DNA from: Triglochin maritima
Lineage: Eukaryota; Streptophyta; Magnoliopsida; Alismatales; Juncaginaceae
Direction of reading: 5' to 3'
Length of the DNA stretch: 64,000 nucleotides
NCBI GenBank assembly: GCA_963682175.1
Contig: OY821771.1
Span: 33,066,201-33,130,200 of the forward strand
In this document: positions 34,856 through 44,140 of the stretch, in pieces
How the letters are laid out: every line of letters starts with the position of its first letter
How positions within the stretch are numbered: the stretch's first letter is position 1
Position numbers and translations under genes: made by a program
Notes under the pieces: generated by a model
The model's database searches: none
What the model saw: only the letters and a program-made list of their open reading frames with translations
What the model was told of the DNA's origin: nothing

Positions 34856-37100
34856 AGAATTTATAGAGATTTTGTAGGTAAATAAAACTTAAAAGTACCT
34901 TTGATTAATTTAACTAACCTTCTGGGTTGCCTGAAGCTTGAACAATCAAATTTTAAGGCTGGTCATTCTCAGTTTCACTTCGTTGTTCATTTCCTACGGT
35001 CTTTTCTCCAAATATGTTATATTCTCATGTTAAACAAAGAATTTCCATATATACTACATTTACATATGAAAAAGTATATTGACATGGAAACATCAAGGAA
35101 TGTCAATGGAAACATCTAGGAAAGCCAATGCAAAATCAAAAAGCATAATATAATAATTTATCTAACCTTCCAGGTTGGTCGAAGCTTCATCAATTAAATT
35201 TTGGGCGTGGTCGTTCGTAGTTTTTCTCATTTTCTATAGTCAAATTAATCATAATGACACAATAGTAAACATAATTTGTCAATTAGGAAAAAGTTAAGCA
35301 ATTGGAAGAAACATCTCTTGCTGACCATGAAAACATGTTATTAATATATGATTTGGATTCTAAAAGGGACTTCAAATATATCAATTTGAGAAGGTAAACA
35401 TCCAGTAATATGTATGAAATAGTGGTCTGCATTTGAAATTTTGAATATTTATTACCGAGAAGTGTGACATCTGCATTCAATTCAGAGTTGTCTGTGAATT
35501 GCCGATCATTTCCTGTATTGAACACATATATAATTACAACACTAATGATATCTATGAAAAAGTGATGTGTAACGTCATTTTAAAAGAAAATGAATAGACA
35601 AAAGTTGGAAATGTATGTATTCTATCCGACATTCCGGGAAAAGAAAATCCCAAAATTAATATTAAATTTCGTTCATACAGTTTCTTTTTGCAGTACACCA
35701 TTGTTGTCTCTGGGAGGCCACATCTTCTTCACTCAATTGTTCATATAAGTATGCTATATGATACAAAAAATGAAATACATAACACATGGAACTGGAGTAT
35801 TGTGAAGCGCACAGTCCCTTAGCAACTGAATACACAAAGTTGTTTTTGCCTAAAAAATTAAATAAGTAAATACAATATCATTGGTATCTTTGAAGGTCAT
35901 AGATGGTAAAGTGTAACCTGAAAAAAGCACACTTTTCTACTGGCCCAAAGGGCCAATAGTATGAGTAGAAATAAAAAATACCATTATTAATTCATGTATG
36001 TGATGGACTTAATACCTAAAAATAATCATAACAGAACATTTTGTGATTTTAAAATATTGGCGTACGACATCCATTTTGGTTATGGCACTCCTGCAACCTT
36101 ATCAAAATAATAATGTAGAATAGATTAACGCAAATGATAACAAATGAAAGTGGGAAATTTGGTCTAAAAATCGAAAGGGCAACATGTATAAAGACTAATA
36201 TAGAAAATATAAACTAATACTAATATAAGAAAGTGAACATCTTCAAGCATAAACTGAAAATGCAAGTAAGTGACTTCGCATTGAACTGAGTTTCTGAATA
36301 ATAAATTGAAGAACTAAATATAAAGTGGTTCTGAAACATAGTTCAACGAACATGTAAAGATTAAAGGGGGTGAAAGAATGCAACATATTAAAGCATCTTA
36401 GAAGGCTTCAACTATATAGGGAAAAACCACATCACAATTTCTAAGTGAACTTTTTGAAAATAAAACCCCAACTGAGATTCATCCTTTCAAGAATAGGACA
36501 AAATATGTTGATACAAAGAATCCTCCATGCCTTCTAAAAAAAGGAAATCGAACTTTGAAACCAAAATTTTGGTTAATGATTTTGGAAGGACATCGACTCC
36601 ATACATGTCTGTTTCAAACATAAAACAAAATTTAAATTTAAATCAATAAAAAATAGTTGTGAACTCATTATTTCCGGTAACGTTTGCGGAAGCCAAGAAG
36701 AAATCGCCCTTGAAATTGGACCAAGTAGGATGATTATTATGTGTGGAGTGATGAGTTTGAAGAAGTGATGGTTTGAAGAAGAAACCAATACATGAGGAAC
36801 ATGTTTGTTGCTACTAAGAGTGGAGTATTTTTTTTTTTGCAAAGCATGAAAGGATGAATTTGTCACCTTATAGATCAAATATTGGTTTGGAAGAAGGGAA
36901 GACCCAGCAAAAGGCATGGATGGAATGGTTGTAGTCTTCTAATCTTTTGGGTTGGTGTTTAGTCGTTAAAAAAAAGATTTTGGCACATTTGGGTGGAGTG
37001 GGATGGTGAACAGTTGCTTTAATCCCTAAACGGTTACCAATATAAATGGTGACCCTAAAATAGCTTGTATGAAACTAAATTACGTCCTTGGTTATTGGCA
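34856..37100. other. Helitron interior, no clear gene
   Basis: Contains two related blocks of about 90 bp at 34,895-34,985 and 35,150-35,240 (TCTAACCTTC(C/T)(A/G)GGTTG-like start) and a short readable frame near 35,460-35,520 (FTDNSELNADVTLLG), which may be exons of the RPA-like gene. The remainder is AT-rich and unassigned. Confidence 0.4.
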
Positions 37101-38665
37101 TGATGTAGAACATCAAATGCATAAACCACAACTTCAAACCTGTAATCAAAATCAATAGGAACCCATTATTTTACGAAATTCAGGAGGAAAAGCAAATGAT
37201 TCACAAAAACTAAAGCAACCGCTAATTCTAACCTAACGTAAAAATATTGTTTTGCAGCCATCTACTTCTGCTAAAACTGTAACACATGTTTTAGTGAAAG
37301 CATAGAAAGAAAAATCCTTTTTATTTTAATTCTTTGCAAAATCAAGAAAAACAGAGAAAACAAATATCAGAAAGTTGAAAACCATTTTTCCCTCAAAAAT
37401 TTCAGAAAAACAGAGTAAAAAAAAGAACCTAAAAGCATTTGTATGCGAAATTGTAATTTTTTATGTGAAAAATCAAATGATATAGAACATCAAATGCATG
37501 AATCACAACTTCAAACATGTAATCAAAATAAATAGGTACCCATTATTTTACAAAATTTAGGAGGAAAAGGAAATTACCTAAGGTGTAAATTCAATTTTTG
37601 TACCTGGTCCCTAATATAAATCATGACCATTCCTAAGGTGTAAATTCAGTTTTTTACGTGGGCCCTAAATTAAATCATGACCATTCATTTACTAAAAAAA
37701 TCAATCTCAACCCTTCAATTAGCAAGTAGAACTTTCCTAGTTATGTTTTTTCAGGAAATCGATTTTCAACCATGACCATTCCTAATTTACTAATTTAAAT
37801 CATAAGCATTCCTAAGGTGTAAATTAAGGTTTTTACCTGGTCCCTAAATTTAATCATGACCATTCATTTACTAAAAAAAATCAATCTCAACCCTTCAATT
37901 AGCACGTAGAACTTTCCTAGTTATGTTTTGTCAGGGAAATCAATTTTCAACCATGACCATTTCTAATTTACTAATTTAAATCATGACCATTCCTACGGTG
38001 TAAATTCAGTTTTTTACCTAGTCCCTAAATTAAATCATGAACATTCATTTACTAAAAAAATCAATCTCATCCCTTCAATTAGCAAGTAGAAGTTTCCTAT
38101 ATATGTTTTTTTCAGGGAAATCGATTTTCATGTGCTAATTCTAACCTAACTTAAAATTATTGTTATGCCATCTGCTAAAACTGTAACACATGTTTTAGTC
38201 AAGACATAGAAAGAGAAATCAAATTTATTTTAATTTTTTGCAAATTCCAGCAAAACAGAGAAAACAAATAGCAGGAAGTTGAAAACCATTTTTCCCTCAA
38301 AAATTTCAGAAAAACAGAGTAAAAAAAAGAACCTGAAAGCATTTGTATGTGAAATCGTAATTTTTTATGTGAAAAACCAAATGATGTAGAACATCAAATG
38401 AATAAACCACAACTTCAAACCTGTAATAAAAATAAATAGGTACCCATTATTTTACAGAAAAGGAAATGACCTAAAAACACTAAAGCAACCTAAAACAGGA
38501 AAGACAGAGAAAGAAAAATCGATTTTATTTTAATTTTTTGCAAACTCCAGAAAAACAGAGAAAACAAATATCAGAAAGTTGAAATCCATTTTTTCCTCAA
38601 ATATCAGAAAAACAGAGTAAAAAAATTAACCTGAAAGCATTTGTATGTGAAATTAACCAATTGAT
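37101..38665. repeat. Segmental repeats inside the Helitron
   Basis: A block starting GATGTAGAACATCAAATG and running through CCCATTATTTTAC and AAAACAGAGAAAACAAATA occurs in diverged form around 37,103, 37,480, 38,385 and 38,662. A roughly 180-bp unit starting CCTA(A/C)GGTGTAAATT is tandem at 37,633, 37,812 and 37,993. The latter unit is the reverse complement of the Helitron terminal region at about 39,190-39,310. Confidence 0.8.
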
Positions 38666-38776
38666 GTAGAACATCAAATGAACGACAACATTACCTAAAT
38701 GAACGACAACATCAACCTGTAACCAAGTGAACGAAAACATCTAAACCTAAGAGTATATATGGTCTTATGCTAAACA

Positions 38777-39154
38777 TTACCAAAACAAAGTGGAAAAAGT
38801 ATCGACAAAGAAGAAGAAGAAGAAGAAGAAGAAGAAGAAAAGTACCGAGTGACTTAGAAGGATGGAGTATGGCACTGAAAGTCGTCGAAAGGAAGAAGAA
38901 GACTTTGAAAGGATAAAGTTTTGAACTGCGGTGTCAACCCTAGGTAGGATATGTAGCAAGTGGATGAGCCGCGATGCTTCATCAAAGACGTTGGAGGTGT
39001 TGACATCGCCAGTTGCCTGCGGTTGGACGTTCGGAATCGACGTTTGGGTTTGGAAGAGAGGTTGTGGCAGTGTGGCTTGTGGTTTGGAAGAGACATCTAG
39101 GTTGGGGTAGGGGTGTTTGAAAGAGTTTTCGGATAATGAATGGTTGGGATTCAT
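38777..39154 (-). CDS. Possible first exon of a Helitron gene, 125-aa frame
   Basis: An open frame beginning MNPNHSLSENSFKHP, rich in Pro, Gln, Ser and Thr, that runs into a poly-Phe tail encoded by a (AAG)n tract at 38,806-38,840. The tail is likely an artefact of reading the microsatellite in an intron. It lies just inside the Helitron 5' end, where the first exon of a captured gene would be expected. I recognise no domain. Confidence 0.3.
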   Translation of the reverse strand: MNPNHSLSENSFKHPYPNLDVSSKPQATLPQPLFQTQTSIPNVQPQATGDVNTSNVFDEASRLIHLLHILPRVDTAVQNFILSKSSSSFRRLSVPYSILLSHSVLFFFFFFFFFFFVDTFSTLFW

Positions 39155-39331
39155 GGAGAGGATGGTTTATTAATTCAACGGTTCGGATGTGGTGACGGGA
39201 CTAGGAAAGTTCTACATGCTCATTGAAGGGTTGAGATTAATTTTTTTAGTAGATGAATGGTCATGATTTAAAGTAAGGACAAGGAAAAAACTGAATTTAC
39301 ACCGAACCAATTATATAATACTATAGATTGT

Positions 39332-39340
39332 TATAAAGTA
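39332..39340. repeat. Left target-site duplication of the MULE, TATAAAGTA
   Basis: A 9-bp perfect match to 47,450-47,458. Nine bases is the standard target duplication of Mutator-like elements. It lies 4 bp outside the Helitron terminus at 39,327. Confidence 0.9.
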
Positions 39341-39700
39341 GAGTAGTTATATACGGACGCGAGCGTCCGTGACGCGTCCTACGTGGAAACACACGTCAGC
39401 TGCCAGGTGTGCGTCCAGTCAACCAAAACCTCTGCGCGGGGAAATGTATACGAATTGTTGGGTGCGACGGTTCATTTCCCTAAATCACGATTTGTTGGGA
39501 GCGACGGTTCATTTCCGTGCGACGGTTCATTTCCCTAAATCACGATTAGACGGTTCGACTTCACGTACATCAGTAGCGGCGGTACAGCATTCGAGTAACT
39601 TTCCCCATTTCACCCGGAGTTCCTTTCCATACGCTCATCCAAAACCTTCATTGCTCCAAAACCTTTCCATTCCAGTAACGAAAACCAAGACAAGGCGAAA

Positions 39701-42700
39701 ATGGATCCTTCTATACCTGAAACCTCCATTGCTCCTGAAATTGTAGCCGCGCAGGTGTTTTGTCAACCATGTTCTTTCTGGTTCATTTTAAGGTTCATTA
39801 TTGGCCTCTAACAATTTTTTTGTGTGGTTTAAGGGAAGCACGTACTACTTCCGCGAAACGAAGTGCGGTTTCGCGGCCCTTCACAAGCAGTTCGACCGGA
39901 TGAAGGAGGAGGAGAAAAATGTCTTCCAACGGACGCCTTTCGGTCACTTCCTCAGCTTTCCTCACGTCACAACTGACAACGAGATACTGGGTTGGTTCGT
40001 CGAACACTTCGACGCCAATGAAGTCGGTCTGAGAATAGCCACTGGGGTGGTCCCATTTACGGTAGAAGACGTCGCCCTTCTACTTGGACTAAGAGTACAT
40101 GGGCAGAGAGTGGATATGGATGCCATGTACGTAGCGAAACGTGACGGGGTTAACCTCGACAACACCCAGCTACTGGGTCATCTTACCGCCACGAGCAAGA
40201 TGGGCGAGGAGGAGGAGCACGTCCGACTCCTTATTTCTATGATTTTCAATCATTTTTTGTTCTTCGATGGATCACTGCGAACTAAAGCGTGGTACACGAA
40301 ACACCTTAAGAACCTCAAGCGCCTCAAGAGATATGCGTGGGCAAATGCGGTTCACACTTTCTTGGTTGAAGGCCTGGAGGAAGCCCAACGGGACCTCTCG
40401 AGGAGGAGATCGTCAGCGAACTTCTCTATGAAGCAGGGCTACGTGTCTGGTTGCGTTGCCGTATTACAAGTAAGCATCTTGGTCCGGAATGAGTGTTGTG
40501 TCAGTCCGGAATAGTGTCGGTTTATGTCCGGAATAAGTGTGTTGCCTGTCCGGAATAGTCCTGTATGTGTCCGGAATTACTGTCTTGCGTGTCCGGAATA
40601 CGTCTTCTGTCTGTCCTGAATAGTGTTGTCTCTGTCCGGAATAAGTGTCTTGAGGTTTTCCGGAATAAGTGTCTTGTGGTTGTCCGGAATGAGTGTTGTG
40701 TCAGTCCGGAGTAGTGTTGGTTTATGTCCGGAATAAGTGTGTTGCCTGTCCGGAATAGTCCTGTATGTGTCTGGAATGATTGTCTTGTCTGTCCGGAATA
40801 AGTCTTGTGTCTGTCCGGGATAAGTTTTGTGTCTGTCCTCAATAGTGTTCTCTGTCCGGAATAAGTGTGTTGCCTGTCCGGAATAAGTGTGTTGCCAGTC
40901 CGGAATAGTCCTGTATGTGTCCGGAATGAGTGTCTTGTCTGTCCGGAATACGTCTTGTGTCTGTCCGGAATAAGTAATTTGTATGTCCGGAATACGTCTT
41001 TGTCTGTCCGGAATAAGAGTTGTGTCTGTCCGAAATAAGAGTTGTGTCTGTCCGGAATAAGAGTTGTGTCTGTCCGGAATAAGTGTTTGGTCTTTCTGAT
41101 TAACGTTATGAGACTGTCCTGGGGATGTTATGTTTCTGTTTTTTAACTTATTCCTGTTTTCAGGTGTGGCTTTGCGAGAAGTTCAAATTGGGGGATCCCC
41201 GGTCAGCATTTCCACGGTTCAAGTGTTGGACCGAAATGTTTAGCAGACGCCAAATCCTGAGAAAATGGGAAGATCGAGGCATCAACTTGTCCCGGATATA
41301 CTCGGGCCAATTTGAGTTGAAGGGCACCCCAAAACTCAGTGCACGGGAGCATTCACTGTTGTCAGAGGAACAATTTCCTCCTGCAGCAGCAACTCCCGCA
41401 GCGAAGGAAACACCTTCAACTCCTGCAGAAGCAACGGTCGCCTCGAAGGAAACACCTTCAACATCCACTCTACCAAGGATACAACTCAGTGAATGCAGCA
41501 TTCCATGTGACCCACTGCTACAAGAGTTGGAACTTAGTGAGGTGAAGACGAAATGGCTGCGAGCCGAAGCAGCACTTAGGGAGGCGACCCTTAAAATTAA
41601 CAACCTGGAGGAAGAACTGCGGATCTCTCAAGAAGAGTGTCGTGAGCTGAGAGTCCGTGGGGAGGAGGAAGAGAGGGAAAAGAGGGAGGAGGAAGAGAGA
41701 AATAAGAGGGAGGCGGAGGAGAGGGAAGAGAGGGAAGAGAGGGAGGAGGAAGAGAGAAATAAGAGGGAGGCGGAGGAGGAAGAGAGGGAAAAGAGGGAGG
41801 AGGAAGAGAGAAATAAGAGGGAGGCGGAGGAGAGGGAAGAGAGGGAAAAGAGGGAGGCGGAGGAGAGAAATAAGAGGGAGGCGGAGGAGAGGGAAGAGAG
41901 GGAAAAGAGGGAGGCGGAGGAGAGAAATAAGAGGGAGGCGGAGGAGAGGGAAGAGAGGGAAAAGAGGGAGGAGGAAGAGAGAAATAAGAGGGAGGAGGAG
42001 GAGAGGGAAGAGAGGGAAAAGAGGGAGGAGGAAGCGAGAAATAAGAGGGAGGAGGAGGAGAGGGAAGAGAGGGAAAAGAGGGAGGAGGAAGAGAGAATTA
42101 AGAGGGAGGAGGAAGAAAAGGAGGAAGTTATGAGGAGACAGGAGGAAAGAAAGAGGAAGGCTGGGGTTGCGCTTCCGCTTTTGCACCCCAAAAAAATGCG
42201 GACCTTTAAACCACGCTTGCGCACAGAACACATACACGAAGCGCAAAGCAAATCTGGCCTAGATGAGGCACAGAAGATTGCCGCAGAAAAACAAGAACAA
42301 ATAAAGGAGGCCGAAGAAGCCACCACAAAAACAAAAGGGCTTGAAGTAGCCAGTGAAGAAAAAGCGAAAGATGAACTGGCCGCCCATATTTCGTCCACGA
42401 GGCCAGATGTGGATGATACCGCCTTGAGAACGCTGACCAATGATGAGGTACATCGTTTATTGAATGCAACGGCCCCCGAGCGAGAAGCAAAAGATATTAT
42501 CTGGAGGGGGGTTCTCAGCATTATCAGCAGGGGTGATCTCAAGGAAATAATTTCGCGAGGCACAGAAATCACCAACGAAACTCTTGACGGCCTAATTGAG
42601 GTACTCGTCAGAAGAGGAGGGCAACAAAAGGTGGTCTGCTTATCATCCTTCGAATCGGAAATGATTGTGGAGGGACAGGGAGAAGATATAAAGAGAGATT

Positions 42701-43140
42701 ATTTACTCCCAAAAATGGAAGGACTTAATGTGGAGGAAGTCGTCATCGCACAGCCATGCTGTTTGTCCGGCCACTGGACTCTGTTCGTTGCCCACGGACC
42801 TCGATCGGAGTTCATTCAGTACAACAGCATCTCCCGCACGCTTAAAAAAGGTGAAAATCCTAACCGTTTCGTCGGAACTCATGAATGCACCGCGTCTAAG
42901 ATAGCGGGATTCTGGCGAGCGTTTTTGGGGGTCGAATGGCCACTTAGAGTTGACAGGAAGGGTAGCCAACGACAGCTAGCGGGGAGTAACGACTGCGGGC
43001 CATACGTTTTGTACTGGATCAAGCGTTTGATGGAGAATGCTGATCCGACGAAGCCGAAGCAGAGCAAGGTTCTTCACCGTTTTAGAGGCGATTTGGCCAA
43101 TTTCTTACTCGAAGACCCTGGGATGTGCGATCAACAATAA
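39701..43140 (+). CDS. MULE-encoded ULP1-like protein: DUF1985-like domain, charged coiled coil, C48 peptidase domain
   Basis: Three exons in phase 0: 39,701-39,754 (MDPSIPETSIAPEI), 39,834-40,469 and 41,164-43,140, giving 888 aa. The ATG at 39,701 is chosen because it splices in frame into exon 2. Residues about 30-140 form a DUF1985/plant-mobile-domain-like region (FGHFLSFP, then VPFTVEDVALLLGLRVHG). Residues about 330-560 are a coiled coil; 393-551 consist of repeats of EEREKREEEERNKREAE type. The C-terminus is a ULP1 (C48) domain with GHWTLFVAH (His767), QYNS (Asn784 where Asp is usual) and QLAGSNDCGPYVL (Cys841). ULP1 enzymes cleave SUMO from targets. Here a role in protecting or regulating the transposon is only inference. 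The first intron of 79 bp and the repeat-filled second intron have GT-AG borders. Peptidase activity is uncertain because of the Asn. Confidence 0.85.
40475..41095. repeat. TCCGGAATAAG minisatellite in intron 2 of the ULP1-like gene
   Basis: About 28 tandem units of 21-24 bp with a nearly invariant TGTCCGGAATA core and a variable TG-rich linker. It fills almost all of intron 40,470-41,163. The same repeat occurs in three other places within this MULE only. Confidence 0.95.
41650..42125 (+). repeat. Coding minisatellite for the Glu/Arg/Lys coiled coil
   Basis: GAG/GAA/AGG-rich tandem units of 36-60 bp (AGAGGGAAAAGAGGGAGG-type core) encode about 160 residues made almost only of E, R, K, N and A. 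The array is open in several frames. Length changes by multiples of three would preserve the gene. Confidence 0.95.
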
Positions 43141-43267
43141 ACGACCGGAAAATGTTTCAATTTTTTTTCCCCATAGTTATACATGTATACATGTTAAAAT
43201 TACATAGAATATTTGAATGATTGATCAATACAAGGACATTTGGTGTTGGTTTTTTATATATAAATGA

Positions 43268-43948
43268 TTTTCTTTTTTCCGGACATACATGATACGTAAT
43301 CCGGACAGACAAACAATGTAATCCGGACTGCCTAATTACTTATTCCGGACAGAAATTAACGTAATCCGGACAGACAAACAATGTAATTCGTACAGCCTAA
43401 GTACGAATTCCGGACATACTGGTTACTTAATCCGGACATAAATAAAACATAAACCGGACATACTGTTAACTTAATCCGGACTTAAATAAAACTTATTCCG
43501 GACGGACATATAACGTAATCCGGACAGACAAAAATGTAATCCGGACGGCCTAATTACGTATTCCGGACATACTGTTAACTTAATCCGGACATAAATAAAA
43601 CTTATTCCGGACGGACGTATAACGTAATCCGGACAGAAAACCAATGTAATCCGGACTGCCTAATTACGTATTCCGGACGTAATGGTCACTTAATCCGGAC
43701 TGCCTAATTACGTAATCCGGACATACTGGTAACTTAATCCGGACATAAATACAACTTATTCCGGACAGATATTAACGTAATCCGGAAAGACAAACAATGT
43801 AATTCGTACAGCCTAAGTACGTCTTCCGGACATACGGGTCACTTAATCCGGACATAAATAAAACATAAACCGGACATACTGTTAACTTAATCCGGACTTA
43901 AATAAAACTTATTCCGGACGGACATATAACGTAATCCGGACAGACGAT
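43268..43948. repeat. TCCGGA minisatellite between the two convergent MULE genes
   Basis: About 30 units of 19-24 bp: (A/T)TCCGGACAGAC, (A/T)TCCGGACATAC and (A/T)TCCGGACTGCC variants with AA/TA-rich linkers. A larger unit of about 480 bp is itself duplicated: the stretch from about 43,320 is repeated from about 43,755, with shared words such as GTAATTCGTACAGCCTAAGTACG. Confidence 0.95.
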
Positions 43949-43977
43949 CAAGCAAAGAAAGGGTTGAATGTTATGCA

Positions 43978-44108
43978 ATAATACAATGACTTTCAACAAA
44001 ATTACATACAATGACTTTCACCAAAATTACATACAATGACTTTCAACAAAATTACATACAATGACTTTCAACAAAATTACATACAATGAGTTTCAACAAG
44101 ATTACATA
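43978..44108. repeat. 27-bp tandem repeat downstream of the transposase gene
   Basis: Five units of ACAATGACTTTCAACAAAATT plus ACATAC. They lie just past the transposase stop codon, so probably in its 3' UTR. Confidence 0.9.
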
Positions 44109-44140
44109 GGAATAATTCCAACCAAGGACAAATACAATAA

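Larger units (their letters stand above)
32241..39327 (-). mobile_element. Helitron, 7.1 kb, carrying an RPA70-like gene
   Basis: Read on the minus strand it begins A|TCTATAGTATTATATAATTGG at 39,327. It ends CGTGCAACGCACG (hairpin stem of 5 bp, extendable by two G.T pairs), then nine bases and CTAG|T at 32,241. These are the expected Helitron signals: 5' TC, a short 3' hairpin, a CTRR end and insertion between A and T without target duplication. The 3' hairpin word ACCCGTGCGTTGCACG is typical of plant Helitrons. Inside is an RPA-like gene, as in many plant Helitrons. No Rep/helicase was found, so it is probably non-autonomous. The boundaries are inferred from termini; joining them as one element is the main assumption. 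Confidence 0.7.

Noticed and set aside
41657..42133. Plus-strand 158-aa frame made of Gly, Arg and Lys
   Set aside because: A shifted reading of the same minisatellite; the other frame carries the conserved domains on both sides.
41518..42575. Minus-strand open frames of 242 and 315 aa rich in Leu, Phe, Pro and Ser
   Set aside because: They are antisense readings of the E/R/K coding minisatellite in the ULP1-like gene and show no domain.
43268..43948. CRISPR-like array of short repeats with variable spacers
   Set aside because: The repeat core is only 7-10 bp, spacing varies and spacers are themselves related; it is a eukaryotic minisatellite inside a transposon.
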